Shown piece by piece: positions 27,474 through 35,894 of a stretch of 64,000 nucleotides of DNA. A program made the translations under genes and the position numbers. Under the pieces are notes generated by a model. It searched no databases. It saw nothing but the letters and a program-made list of their open reading frames with translations, and was not told the DNA's origin. Source of the stretch: WTFY01 sp011523795. GTDB taxonomy: Bacteria > Pseudomonadota > Gammaproteobacteria > UBA4575. Positions within the stretch are counted from its first letter, which is position 1, and each line of letters opens with the position of its first letter. Where the stretch lies: positions 1,736,001-1,800,000 of the forward strand of contig OZ242278.1 in NCBI GenBank assembly GCA_965207475.1. Reading direction: 5' to 3'.

Positions 27474-27524
27474 TATCCGTTATGCTTTTCAAGGCGGGAA
27501 AAGGGCTCGATAATCAGGATAACC

Positions 27525-28154
27525 ATGGTTTTAGTAGCTAATCGCCGGCCTTGCATGACATTGTTTTCTGATCCGAATTGTGCACAAAGTCACCGTGTAC
27601 GTCTCGTATTGGCTGAAAAGGACATCTCTGTCGACGTGGTGTACATCGACCCGGATAACAAGCCAGAGGATTTATTGGATGTCAACCCCTATAACTCAGT
27701 CCCAACACTGACAGACCGTGAACTGGTTTTGTATGATGCGCGTGTCATCATGGAGTATCTGGATGAACGATTCCCGCATCCGCCATTGATGCCCGTAGAT
27801 CCTGTGTCACGCTCTAAATCGCGCCTGATGCTTTTTCGAATTGAAAGAGATTGGTATGAGCCACTGACGAAGTTGGCCTCGGATAGTGCGAGCATAGTGG
27901 ATAATGCAAAGAAAGAACTCCAAGAAAGCTTGCTCTCTGTCGTCGACTTGTTCAAGGCCAAGCCATATTTTCTGAGTGATGAATTCAGTTTGGTTGATTG
28001 CAGTATTGCGCCCATACTTTGGAGGTTACCTAGCCTCGGAATTGAGTTGGGCAAGACTGTCAAGCCGATAACAGAATATGCGCAGCGAGTATTTAACCGG
28101 TCCTCTTTCAGAAACAGCCTGTCTGAACAAGAAGTCGAAGCATTTATGGAGTGA
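27525..28154 (+). CDS. sspA: Stringent starvation protein A
   Basis: The 209-residue protein has a glutathione-transferase fold: an N-terminal thioredoxin-like part (LFSDPNCAQSHRVRLVLAEK) and a C-terminal helical part. In E. coli SspA binds RNA polymerase and helps acid and starvation tolerance. It lacks a clear catalytic residue for GST activity, as expected. It follows petC by about 50 bases and overlaps sspB (GTGA). The petABC-sspAB order is typical of beta- and gammaproteobacteria. Confidence 0.94.
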   Translation: MVLVANRRPCMTLFSDPNCAQSHRVRLVLAEKDISVDVVYIDPDNKPEDLLDVNPYNSVPTLTDRELVLYDARVIMEYLDERFPHPPLMPVDPVSRSKSRLMLFRIERDWYEPLTKLASDSASIVDNAKKELQESLLSVVDLFKAKPYFLSDEFSLVDCSIAPILWRLPSLGIELGKTVKPITEYAQRVFNRSSFRNSLSEQEVEAFME

Positions 28155-28552
28155 CTCGGCAGCAGTACACTCCATCGCACGTGACATCAAACAGACCATA
28201 TCTGATCCGCGCCATATATGAGTGGATTGTTGATAACGGGATGACTCCGTACATGCTTGCCGATGTCAGCAGTGAACGGGTTCAGGTCCCCAGAGAGTTA
28301 GCGGATGATGGGAATATTGTCCTCAACATCGGGCCAGCAGCAACTCAGTCACTGGAACTTGGCAAGGAAGCAGTCAGTTTCAAGGCACGGTTTGGAGGGG
28401 AGGCAATGGGTGTCTTTATTCCGATGGCACATGTGCTGGCAATCTATGCCGTGGAAAATGGTCGCGGCATGGCCTTTCTAGAGGATGAGGAGCAGTCACC
28501 AGAAACGGATCCTTCCAAGCCTGATCGTACGCGATTGCGCGTAGTCAAGTAG
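28151..28552 (+). CDS. sspB: ClpXP adaptor SspB
   Basis: The 133-residue adaptor brings ssrA-tagged proteins to ClpXP. The N-terminal substrate domain shows RPYLIRAIYEWIVDN and NIVLNIGP. A flexible acidic linker with EDEEQSPE leads to the ClpX-binding tail RLRVVK at the very end. The start is GTG, lying over the sspA stop as GTGA. The gene converges with the flavoprotein gene 20 bases on. Confidence 0.95.
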   Translation: MTRQQYTPSHVTSNRPYLIRAIYEWIVDNGMTPYMLADVSSERVQVPRELADDGNIVLNIGPAATQSLELGKEAVSFKARFGGEAMGVFIPMAHVLAIYAVENGRGMAFLEDEEQSPETDPSKPDRTRLRVVK

Positions 28553-28572
28553 AACTGGGATTTGCCTGACGC

Positions 28573-29970
28573 TCAGTCCGTCGAGACTGTGTCTGGCAGG
28601 GTCTTTCCAGGATTTAATATGTTGTCAGGGTCAAACAGGCGCTTGATTTTCACCATCAGGTCAAGTGTACTTGGTTCTATTTCCCTGCTGATCCAATTCC
28701 TTTTGGCAATTCCGACACCGTGTTCACCTGACAATGTTCCATTCAGGCTTAAAACGAGATCAAAAACTTTAACAAGGCAATTTCGAGCTGAAGTTGCTTC
28801 TTCAATATTTGATTTGTCATACAGGAGATTGATATGGAGGTTCCCATTCCCTGCATGGCCAAAACAGAAAATGGGAATGGAGGATTTTTTACTCAAGGAC
28901 TCAAGACCACTGAGGAGCGCTGGCAATTGTGAAACGGGCACTACTACGTCTTCATTGATCTTATTGGGCGCAAAGGTGCGCAGAGCCTGGGAAAGCACTT
29001 TACGTGCAAGCCACAGTTCTTTCTTCAATCTGGGTTCACTTGCATTGCGCAGGTCGATGCATCCGGTGTTGTTGGCAAAACGCAAGACAGCTTCTACATT
29101 TGCATAGACAGTTTCTTCTAGCCCGTCTATTTCGATAATCAGCATTGCTTTTGTAGAGGTATCAAGGTCCATACTTTTCTGTTTACGAATCAGGTTCAGA
29201 GAACCTTCGTCAATGAACTCCAGAGCACATGGAGTGATATTTTGCGAGAGGATATTGACGACGGCATCTAGTGCAGACTTGGTGTCCTGATACGATGCCC
29301 GGATCGTGTCTGTACGTTCTGCAACTGGACTCAGCTTCAACCTAGCTTCGGTAATGATTGCCAGACTGCCCTCAGAACCGATAAGAAGTCGTGTCAGATC
29401 CAAGCCCACTACACCTTTGGTTGTCGCATTCCCAGTTCTGATCAGTTCGCCGGTTCCTGTAACCGCACGAAGTTCAAGTGTGTTTTCACGGCATGTCCCG
29501 TACTTTATGGCCCGGGGACCAGCAGCATTGCAGGCCAGATTGCCGCCAACGGTACAGAAGTCAGAACTACTAGGATCAGGTGGCCAGAACAGCCCATCTT
29601 CTGCTGCGCGTTCCTGTACAGCCGAATTTAACACACCAGGCTCAGTCCTCATGCTTCTGTTAGGAGGATCTGTTTCAATTATTCGGTCCATTCGTTCCGT
29701 TGAAAGGATTACTCCAGAATGGATGGGTACTGTTGCTCCTGTTGTATTTGTCCCTCGGCCACGTGTCGTCAAGGGCACACTGAACTGCCTGCAGATCTGT
29801 ACACATTCTTGTATTTGGCCAGGCCTATGAGGCAATACTACTAAGTCAGGACATGCGTGTTGCCTGCTGTTGTCATAGCCATAGGCCCAACACTCACCTT
29901 GGTCAGTCAATATGGCCTGTCGTCCGCATGCATCAGCAAAACGGCGAATAATCTGTGGTTCCAGAGGCAT
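28573..29970 (-). CDS. FAD-linked oxidase, GlcD/D-lactate dehydrogenase family
   Basis: The 465-residue flavoprotein has an N-terminal FAD-binding (PCMH/VAO) domain with LTTRGRGTNTTG and GLFWPPDPSSSDFCTVGGNLACNA, and a C-terminal FAD-linked oxidase domain. The terminal block FCFGHAGNGNLHINLL and LSGEHGVGIAK includes histidines that bind metal in D-2-hydroxyacid dehydrogenases. Likely substrates are glycolate, D-lactate or another D-2-hydroxyacid. The partner subunits glcE and glcF are not adjacent, so a single-subunit D-2-hydroxyacid dehydrogenase is more likely. It lies 23 bases after the SIS gene on the same strand. Confidence 0.85.
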   Translation of the reverse strand: MPLEPQIIRRFADACGRQAILTDQGECWAYGYDNSRQHACPDLVVLPHRPGQIQECVQICRQFSVPLTTRGRGTNTTGATVPIHSGVILSTERMDRIIETDPPNRSMRTEPGVLNSAVQERAAEDGLFWPPDPSSSDFCTVGGNLACNAAGPRAIKYGTCRENTLELRAVTGTGELIRTGNATTKGVVGLDLTRLLIGSEGSLAIITEARLKLSPVAERTDTIRASYQDTKSALDAVVNILSQNITPCALEFIDEGSLNLIRKQKSMDLDTSTKAMLIIEIDGLEETVYANVEAVLRFANNTGCIDLRNASEPRLKKELWLARKVLSQALRTFAPNKINEDVVVPVSQLPALLSGLESLSKKSSIPIFCFGHAGNGNLHINLLYDKSNIEEATSARNCLVKVFDLVLSLNGTLSGEHGVGIAKRNWISREIEPSTLDLMVKIKRLFDPDNILNPGKTLPDTVSTD

Positions 29971-29993
29971 CTGGGTAGGAAAACAGGTTAATG

Positions 29994-30575
29994 TTATGAA
30001 AGTTTTCGGTCAATGAGGTCACATAGGCAGTGAAGCACAAGCAAGTGAACCTCCTGGATCCGTGCAGTAGAGTGACTTGGCACTCGAATCTCGATGTCAT
30101 CCGTATTTAACAAAGAGGGGATATCTCCACCATCCATGCCTGACAGTGCAACTACGTGCATATTTTGCTTCTGTGCGGCAGATATTGCCTGAAGTATGTT
30201 CTCGGATTTACCGCTGGTTGAAATGGCAAACAGCACGTCTCCACTTTTACCTAGTGCCAGCACCTGTTTGGAAAATACCTGTGTATAGTCGTAGTCATTG
30301 GCAATTGAAGTTAATGTCGAGCTGTCTGTAGTCAAAGCCATAGCAGCCAATCCATCCCGCTCCATCTCGAAACGGTTTAGAAGTTCTGATGAAAAATGCT
30401 GAGCGTCAGCTGCCGAGCCACCGTTCCCGCATGTAAGAATTTTCCCGTGGTTGCCCAGTGACCTGGTCATCAGCTCAGAGGCCTTCCTTATAGGACCTGC
30501 TAAGGTTTCAGCACAGGCCTGCTTTGTAGTAATACTGGCGTGGAACAGTTCTTTTATTCGTGTTTCAGGCTTCAT
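29994..30575 (-). CDS. SIS-domain protein, GmhA/DiaA family
   Basis: The 193-residue protein has the phosphosugar-binding fold, with GNGGSAADAQHFSSELLNRFE, ISTSGKSENIL and a C-terminal SHSTARIQEVHLLVLHCLCDLID. Its place beside lpoA and rsmI is that of diaA in E. coli (a DnaA-binding initiator factor). The RFE-ER and HCLCDLID stretches also favour DiaA. However, the metal/catalytic residues of sedoheptulose-7-phosphate isomerase (His and Glu in AQHFSSEL, Gln and His in IQEVH) are intact, while E. coli DiaA has lost the Glu. It may thus be GmhA, DiaA, or both. yraN, often found between lpoA and diaA, is absent. Confidence 0.85.
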   Translation of the reverse strand: MKPETRIKELFHASITTKQACAETLAGPIRKASELMTRSLGNHGKILTCGNGGSAADAQHFSSELLNRFEMERDGLAAMALTTDSSTLTSIANDYDYTQVFSKQVLALGKSGDVLFAISTSGKSENILQAISAAQKQNMHVVALSGMDGGDIPSLLNTDDIEIRVPSHSTARIQEVHLLVLHCLCDLIDRKLS

Positions 30576-30630
30576 CGGTACGCTGCAGTGAATCTTTGAT
30601 CCGAATTTTCAGTGATGTATGGTCAGCCGA

Positions 30631-32625
30631 TCAGTTATTCTCGCACGCGCTGTTCACAAGAAGTAGGGTTTCGTCCTGCGTGGCTGTTATTGGAAAATTT
30701 TTTGGAAAGTCCACTGCAAAGGTATGAAAAGCACGTGGGCGTCCTTTCTCGAATTGTGCCCATGACAATTTGCGAAAAATTCGGTTGTTACTATCTATGC
30801 TAAGTATTCCTGTCATACCCTCAAAGTGGTCATCCTTATAAGCTGCAAGCCTGGATAAATGGGGAACTATCCGGTATGCATCTACACCCAAAGCAGCAAA
30901 TCGAGGCAGTCTGGACTCACTGCTGGATAGCTGTAGATCGAATGAGTCGCGCAAAAGCTCGACTTTAGGGCTATCTGACAATATCCAGGGTATATCGCAG
31001 TACGTAATGCCTTCGATATCCTGATCTGCAGAAATGTTTTCATTGCCGGAGAATATGTGTGACGTAGCATATACAGGCAGGTCAGAAGCGTAGTGATAAC
31101 TGAGTTGTGGCCGAAGCAATCTGGCCTGCGGTGGCAAACCTGCTAGAAATACAAAATCAGCATCCTGACGTCTATAAGGCTCGAATTTTACTCTCTGTTT
31201 AATGGTTTCCTGCAAGTTTCTCCGCCGCTTTTCACTTTGGTTAAGCTGTAACAGTCTTTTTATGGGTCCTGAATAGTCTGAATCTTTCACAAGATATCGT
31301 TCAACTTGCAATACTACGCCACCCAGTTCAGAAAATCGGGTGTTGAATGTCTTGAATAAACGGTTTCCCCAATCACCTTCCGGGATCAAGGCGAGGGCTG
31401 CCCGAAAGTTATCTGATGCAGCGCGTTCGGCTACTTGACGAGCTTCATTTTCTGGCAGGAGTCCGAATTGAAATAACATGGGGGAGTCTGGAACAGGATC
31501 ATTAGTGTAGTTAAGCAAAAGAGTGGGTACTGGAAGCTGTTCTTGTCCTACAACTAGGCTCACAGCCTCTTTTTGCAAAGGTCCAATGATAAAATCAGCT
31601 CCCTCATGTACTGCACGCAGGTAGAGTTCGGTTGCATCTACAGCACTGCCTCCGGTGTCATACAATACCAGTTCAGGTGGTGGCCCCAGCGTTTCTTCAA
31701 ACTCTCGAGCAGTAGCAATACCTGCAAAAATTGCTTCAGCATTTGCACTGTAGCGGCCAGTCATTGGAAGCAGAATTGCTATTCTCTCAGGCGCTACCTG
31801 GGACGATGCCCTATCTTGTGTGACCAATTCGACTATATGTGCAGGTACGACGTGCTCAGGAAACAGTGAATGCCATTTTTGAATTTCATCTTCAAGAACA
31901 AACAAGCTTTTGTGATCTCGCTTGAAGATTTGTGCCAGGCTGAGCCATGCTGCCAAGTCACAGTCGGAATTCTCAACTGTCCAAGAAACAATTTCCTTTT
32001 GCTTGGCAGTCATCAGGGATTCCCAGATCAGTGCACTGTTCTTTTCTTTCTGGTCACGGTTTGGCAACAAGCGGTTGAGTGCTGTTAAGGTTTCCAGAAA
32101 TTTTATGGTTCGTTCAGTGGCACGCAAAGCCTCCGCACGTACACTCAGCAATCGGACTTTATGCTGAGGAGATAGATCAATCATTTTTTCCGGCACTGCA
32201 TCCAGTGCAAGCTGCGGTTGCTTGTTCATGAGTGCAAGCTCCGCTTCTGCAATACGCTTTCTTACAAGCACGCCCTCAGAGAGCACGGACTCGTCAATTG
32301 CATCTAGGAATTTCCCGGCCAAGTCCACAGATTCCGGTCTAAGGACGATTTCAGCCGCGTGCAGTTGCAACATTTCCCGCTGTGGGGAGTCTTTCATTTT
32401 TGCGATGGCCCAGAATATGTTTGCGGCTTGTCGGTAATTGCCAGCCTTTAAGTGCGCTTCAGCAAGACTGAGCCTGGTTTCTTCAGGAACAGGAGTGGGT
32501 GGTGGGCTTGGAGTTGGCAAATCAGTACAGCCAGCCAGCAAGCATACTGCAACCATTAGGGCTACAATGAAAGCTGACGATCGCATAACTGCAGGTGTTT
32601 TTTTTCGAAATTTACTGTTTGGCAT
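30631..32625 (-). CDS. lpoA: Penicillin-binding protein activator LpoA
   Basis: This outer-membrane lipoprotein reaches through the periplasm to activate PBP1A. The lipobox LLAGC puts the lipidated cysteine at residue 33 from ATG 32625 (or residue 20 from ATG 32586, also possible). A proline-rich stretch follows, then an N-terminal TPR-like helical domain (AEAHLKAGNYRQAANIF). The C-terminal half resembles periplasmic binding proteins (ERIAILLPMTGRYSANAEAI, GADFIIGPLQKEAV). The gene is divergent from rsmI, as in E. coli. LpoA is confined to gammaproteobacteria, which supports the taxonomic call. Confidence 0.9.
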   Translation of the reverse strand: MPNSKFRKKTPAVMRSSAFIVALMVAVCLLAGCTDLPTPSPPPTPVPEETRLSLAEAHLKAGNYRQAANIFWAIAKMKDSPQREMLQLHAAEIVLRPESVDLAGKFLDAIDESVLSEGVLVRKRIAEAELALMNKQPQLALDAVPEKMIDLSPQHKVRLLSVRAEALRATERTIKFLETLTALNRLLPNRDQKEKNSALIWESLMTAKQKEIVSWTVENSDCDLAAWLSLAQIFKRDHKSLFVLEDEIQKWHSLFPEHVVPAHIVELVTQDRASSQVAPERIAILLPMTGRYSANAEAIFAGIATAREFEETLGPPPELVLYDTGGSAVDATELYLRAVHEGADFIIGPLQKEAVSLVVGQEQLPVPTLLLNYTNDPVPDSPMLFQFGLLPENEARQVAERAASDNFRAALALIPEGDWGNRLFKTFNTRFSELGGVVLQVERYLVKDSDYSGPIKRLLQLNQSEKRRRNLQETIKQRVKFEPYRRQDADFVFLAGLPPQARLLRPQLSYHYASDLPVYATSHIFSGNENISADQDIEGITYCDIPWILSDSPKVELLRDSFDLQLSSSESRLPRFAALGVDAYRIVPHLSRLAAYKDDHFEGMTGILSIDSNNRIFRKLSWAQFEKGRPRAFHTFAVDFPKNFPITATQDETLLLVNSACENN

Positions 32626-32659
32626 CAGGGTAGTAATCCGGACAACATGTGGGCACAAA

Positions 32660-33514
32660 ATGGCTGATCTTGGTAATTTATATATCATAGCCACACCTAT
32701 CGGCAATATGTCAGATATTACCTATCGTGCGCTGGATACGATCAGAAAGGTAAGCTTACTACTAGTGGAAGATACTCGGGTGACAAATAAGCTCTTGGCC
32801 CACTATGGTATCCAAGTCACAATGGAGTCGTTACACGATTTTAACGAATCCGGGAAAATCACACGACTGATTCAGTACTTACGGGCTGGCAAGGACATTG
32901 GTTTAGTATCAGATGCCGGCACGCCATTGATAAACGATCCTGGCTACAGACTGGTCTGTGCAGTCCGGGGCGAAGGATTAGCTGTGAGGCCAGTGCCCGG
33001 ACCGAGCGCCATAATTGCTGCATTGTCTGTATCGGGACTACCTGCTGACCGGTTCGTATTTGAAGGATTTCTGCCTAGAAAGGTTGCTGAACGTGAGGCC
33101 TTTTTACAAGCACTGCAATATGAACCTCGTTCGATGGTATTTTTTGAAGTACCCCATCGGGTTCTTGAGGCCATTGAAAGCTGCATTCGTGTATTCGGGG
33201 GAGAAAGACCAGCAGCATTATTGCGTGAGTTAACGAAAATCCATGAGCAACATTTGGCGGGCAGGCTCGAGCAAATTGCCCAGGTATTGAATCAGCCCAC
33301 CCAGGCAATCAAAGGTGAATGTGTACTAGTGATACATGGAAGCACGCTGCCTGAGTATTCAGAGTCCATTGAAAAGGCAAGACAACTTTTGCTGGACCTG
33401 AAGGAGAGGATTTCCCATAGGGATGCAGTCGAGCTTGTTGCAAGACATACCGGGATTGGCCGTAACAAGTTGTACTCCCTAGGCCTTGGTACACGTCTAA
33501 AAAATCAGCAGTGA
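32660..33514 (+). CDS. rsmI: 16S rRNA 2'-O-ribose C1402 methyltransferase
   Basis: The 284-residue SAM-dependent enzyme modifies C1402 of 16S rRNA in the decoding centre. It is a tetrapyrrole-methylase fold protein with LYIIATPIGNMSDITYRAL, LLVEDTRVTNKLL, GLVSDAGTPLINDPGYRLV and VPGPSAIIAALSVSGLP. I start at ATG 32660; the open frame runs 74 codons further upstream, but across the lpoA 5' end and without conserved sequence. rnpB follows 16 bases after the stop. Confidence 0.95.
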   Translation: MADLGNLYIIATPIGNMSDITYRALDTIRKVSLLLVEDTRVTNKLLAHYGIQVTMESLHDFNESGKITRLIQYLRAGKDIGLVSDAGTPLINDPGYRLVCAVRGEGLAVRPVPGPSAIIAALSVSGLPADRFVFEGFLPRKVAEREAFLQALQYEPRSMVFFEVPHRVLEAIESCIRVFGGERPAALLRELTKIHEQHLAGRLEQIAQVLNQPTQAIKGECVLVIHGSTLPEYSESIEKARQLLLDLKERISHRDAVELVARHTGIGRNKLYSLGLGTRLKNQQ

Positions 33515-33515
33515 G

Positions 33516-33521
33516 TATGAT
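33516..33521 (+). promoter_or_regulatory. Putative -10 box of rnpB
   Basis: TATGAT (five of six matches) just after the rsmI stop would start transcription near 33528-33529, right at the first base of the rnpB stem. No good -35 is found 16-18 bases upstream, so this is tentative. Confidence 0.35.
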
Positions 33522-33530
33522 ACTGTAGGT

Positions 33531-33925
33531 GCTGGAGTCTGCCGGGCAGTCACCATTCTGAATTCTAGATGAATATTCAGGGTGGAGGAAAGTCCGGGCT
33601 CCGTGGGCAAGGTGCCAGGTAACGCCTGGAGGATGTGAGTCCATGGAAAGTGCAGCAGAGAGTAGACCGCCTGTTTGACCGTCTGACCTAAATTCAGGCG
33701 CGTGTTTCAGGTAAGGGTGAAACGGCGTGGTAAGAGCACACCGCACAGCTAGTAATAGTTGTGGCTAGGCAAACCCCACCCGGAGCAAAACCAAATAGAG
33801 GGGCACGGAATTTTCCAGCATATGGCCCATATGGCCCCTGGGTAGGTTGCTAGAGGTTCATGGTGACATGAATCCTAGATGAATGGCTGTCCTAGACAGA
33901 ACCCGGCTTACAGGCAGGCTCCAGC
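33531..33925 (+). ncRNA. rnpB: RNase P RNA, bacterial type A
   Basis: This is the catalytic RNA that trims tRNA 5' ends. The closing helix P1 is GCTGGAG at 33531-33537 with CTCCAGC at 33919-33925. The two strands of universally conserved P4 are present: GAGGAAAGTCCGGGC (33585-33599) and ACAGAACCCGGCTTA (33896-33910). Other conserved blocks follow the E. coli order: GGTGCCAGGTAACGCCTGG, GCAGAGAG, CAGGTAAGGGTGAAA, GGTAAGAGCACACCGC, CCACCCGGAGCAA and CTAGATGAATG. The P15-P16 loop differs from the usual form (see findings). Ends are set by the P1 pairing and may be a few bases longer. Confidence 0.97.
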
Positions 33926-33931
33926 TTTGTA

Positions 33932-33957
33932 CAGATGGAGGTGTTCTCCTTCATCTG
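33932..33957 (+). terminator. Hairpin after rnpB
   Basis: The arms CAGATGGAGG (33932-33941) and CCTTCATCTG (33948-33957) pair over ten bases with one G-T pair, around a 6-base loop. It lies 6 bases after the P1 helix. No strong T run follows, so it may be a processing or weak termination signal. Confidence 0.45.
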
Positions 33958-34096
33958 GCCTGAATATTTCTCGCGAGAGTCCATTGTCATAGGTTTCCTT
34001 CACATTCTTAATATTTAACCTTATCTTTTCACTTTAACTCTTCATATTCAAAGTAGTTTATTAATTCTACTGCGAGGAATTTCTGGGCAGGAATGC

Positions 34097-34127
34097 TTCT
34101 TAACTATCTGTCTAGTAAGAATTTTTT
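34097..34127 (+). terminator. Intrinsic terminator-like hairpin upstream of the dcw promoter
   Basis: The left arm TTCTTAACTA (34097-34106) pairs with TAGTAAGAA (34113-34121) with one bulged A; the loop is 6 bases, and six T follow at once (34122-34127). The stem is AT-rich, so strength is uncertain. Its place, about 20 bases before the mra promoter, would keep rnpB/rsmI transcripts out of the dcw cluster. Confidence 0.5.
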
Positions 34128-34148
34128 AGCATTTTTAAACAGTTTTGC

Positions 34149-34177
34149 TTGCAATCAGGCGAACTCGTTTCTATAGT
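34149..34177 (+). promoter_or_regulatory. Sigma70 promoter of the dcw cluster (Pmra)
   Basis: The -35 TTGCAA (34149-34154) and -10 TATAGT (34172-34177) are 17 bases apart, the best spacing. Transcription would begin near 34184, directly in front of the MraZ boxes. No ribosome site of note precedes mraZ. This is the only good promoter seen by eye for the 17-kb gene run that follows. Confidence 0.7.
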
Positions 34178-34186
34178 GTTAAAAAG

Positions 34187-34211
34187 TGGGGTAAAGTGGG
34201 AGAGTATGGGG
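34187..34211 (+). promoter_or_regulatory. MraZ operator: three TGGG boxes at 10-bp steps
   Basis: TGGG occurs at 34187-34190, 34197-34200 and 34207-34210, each exactly 10 bases from the next, as TGGGN separated by 5-base spacers. This is the known MraZ recognition pattern in front of mraZ. The boxes lie just after the -10 box, where a bound MraZ octamer would block initiation. It implies autorepression of the cluster. Confidence 0.8.
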
Positions 34212-34233
34212 CAAAGTCCCATGATAAAAAGTG

Positions 34234-34692
34234 ATGTTCAGGGGAATAAACGATCTTAATTTGGATGCAAAGGGCCGCATGTCCGTCCCGTCTCGGTATC
34301 GTGAGAGCATCCAACAATCATGTGGTGGCAGCCTGATCGTCACTGTTGACATAGGTGATATAGGGTGTTTGCTGATCTACCCGCTGCCCGAGTGGGAGCG
34401 CATTGAACAACACCTGACACAGTTGCCCAGCAGAGAAAAGCAGGTCAGGCGCGTGCAGCGCCTGCTGCTGGGGCACGCGACGGAATGCGAGATTGATGGC
34501 CAGTTCCGCGTGCTACTTCCTCCCCCGCTGCGACAGTTTGCTGGGCTGAACAAGCATACTGTTTTGGTTGGACTGGGTAACAAGTTTGAACTATGGGACC
34601 GGGATAAGTGGCTGAAAATGCGTGAGTCTTGGGTTCAGGAGGAAAATCAGTCGGACAGCATAACGGCCTCGCTTGAAAAGCTATTAATTTAA
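34234..34692 (+). CDS. mraZ: Transcriptional regulator MraZ
   Basis: The 152-residue AbrB-like protein binds the repeats in front of its own gene. It carries two SpoVT-AbrB type halves with the family DXXXR signatures: DAKGRMSVPSRYRE near the start and EIDGQFRVLLPPPLR in the middle. ATG 34234 is preferred over GTG 34231, because the family begins MFRG. No good ribosome site precedes it. The stop overlaps the rsmH start by one base (TAATG). It opens the dcw cluster. Confidence 0.95.
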   Translation: MFRGINDLNLDAKGRMSVPSRYRESIQQSCGGSLIVTVDIGDIGCLLIYPLPEWERIEQHLTQLPSREKQVRRVQRLLLGHATECEIDGQFRVLLPPPLRQFAGLNKHTVLVGLGNKFELWDRDKWLKMRESWVQEENQSDSITASLEKLLI

Positions 34693-35621
34693 TGGTGCAG
34701 ACGACTCTGCATCAGCCTGTCTTGGTCAGGGAAGTCGTGGAGGCATTAGAGATAGAGCCTGGAGGAATTTACGTAGATTGTACATTCGGTCGTGGAGGGC
34801 ACAGTTGCGAGATTTTGAAAAGATTGAATAGAAAAGGCTGCCTCTTAGTGCTTGACCAGGACCCTGATGCGATTGCATACGCCAGACAACTGCTTGGCAA
34901 GGACTGTCGTGTGAGAATCGAGTATGAAAACTTTGCAAGAGTGTCAAAGGTGGTTGAAAAGTACGGGTTTGCCGGGAAAGTCAACGGGATTTTATTTGAT
35001 TTAGGGCTTTCTTCTGCACAGCTTGATGACCCAAAAAGGGGATTCAGTTTTTTACTGGAAGGGTCGCTTGACATGCGAATGAACACGAAAGAAGGCATCA
35101 CTGCAGCGGACTGGTTGCAAAGAGTGAATTTCCACAGCCTGGAGGAAGTATTGAGAATGTACGGGGAAGAGCGATACTCCAAAAGGATTGCTGCAGCAAT
35201 TATCTCAAGAAAGAGTGAGCGCCCCTTAAGTACGACGAGACAACTGGCTGACGTTGTAAGCAAGGCAATTGGCAGGTCTTGTGAAAAGAAGCATCCGGCT
35301 ACCCGTACTTTTCAGGCGATCCGCATATTTATCAACCAGGAGCTGAAAATGCTGAAAACTGGTTTGAATGAAGGTATAGGTCTGCTCGCAGAATCCGGGC
35401 GCATGCTGGTCATAACATTTCATTCACTCGAAGACCAAGTTGTGAAATCCGTATTTCGAAATCAAATCCATTCCGGTTTGCCGCGCAAATTACCTGCAGT
35501 CGACTTACCCAAACCAAAGCTGAGGAGGGTATGCAAGCCAATATTTCCTTCTCAGGATGAAATTATTTCAAACTCTAGGGCGCGAAGCGCGAAGCTGCAT
35601 GTTCTGGAGAGAATTGCATGA
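34692..35621 (+). CDS. rsmH: 16S rRNA N4-methyltransferase (C1402)
   Basis: The 309-residue SAM enzyme methylates N4 of C1402, the same base whose ribose RsmI modifies. Motifs are YVDCTFGRGGHS, LVLDQDPDAIAYA, LFDLGLSSAQLDDPKRGFSF and MLVITFHSLEDQVVK. It overlaps mraZ by one base and ftsL by four (ATGA). Together with rsmI this window holds both enzymes for m4Cm1402. Confidence 0.96.
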   Translation: MVQTTLHQPVLVREVVEALEIEPGGIYVDCTFGRGGHSCEILKRLNRKGCLLVLDQDPDAIAYARQLLGKDCRVRIEYENFARVSKVVEKYGFAGKVNGILFDLGLSSAQLDDPKRGFSFLLEGSLDMRMNTKEGITAADWLQRVNFHSLEEVLRMYGEERYSKRIAAAIISRKSERPLSTTRQLADVVSKAIGRSCEKKHPATRTFQAIRIFINQELKMLKTGLNEGIGLLAESGRMLVITFHSLEDQVVKSVFRNQIHSGLPRKLPAVDLPKPKLRRVCKPIFPSQDEIISNSRARSAKLHVLERIA

Positions 35622-35890
35622 TAAGCAGATTCATACTTGTGGCACTGTTACTCACGGCAAACGTGCTTACTGGAGTTGGCATTGTGTATTCAAAGCATTC
35701 GATCCGGAAAGAGTTTATCGAGTTGCAGAGCCTGCAGGACGGGTTCGATGAACTGCAGGTCGAGTGGGGGCGTTTGCAGTTGGAGCAAAGCACTTGGCTC
35801 ACATATGCCAGAGTTGAGAAGCTTGCACGCGAAAAGCTGGGCATGAGTCATGTACGTAATGAAAAACTTGTACTTTTGAAATTGCAATGA
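35618..35890 (+). CDS. ftsL: Cell division protein FtsL
   Basis: The 90-residue bitopic protein has a short cytoplasmic tip, one membrane helix (about residues 3-22) and a periplasmic coiled coil with heptad Leu/Val spacing (FIELQSLQDGFDELQVEWGRL). It ends in RVEKLAREKLGM, the typical FtsL end. It works with FtsB and FtsQ to activate FtsWI. It overlaps rsmH by 4 bases and precedes ftsI by 4. Confidence 0.93.
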   Translation: MISRFILVALLLTANVLTGVGIVYSKHSIRKEFIELQSLQDGFDELQVEWGRLQLEQSTWLTYARVEKLAREKLGMSHVRNEKLVLLKLQ

Positions 35891-35894
35891 CGCC

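Noticed and set aside
28562..29107. 181-codon open frame on the plus strand
   Set aside because: It lies wholly opposite the GlcD-like flavoprotein gene, has no recognisable family sequence, and no ribosome site that stands out.
29306..29830. 174-codon open frame on the plus strand
   Set aside because: Antisense to the same flavoprotein, with no family features.
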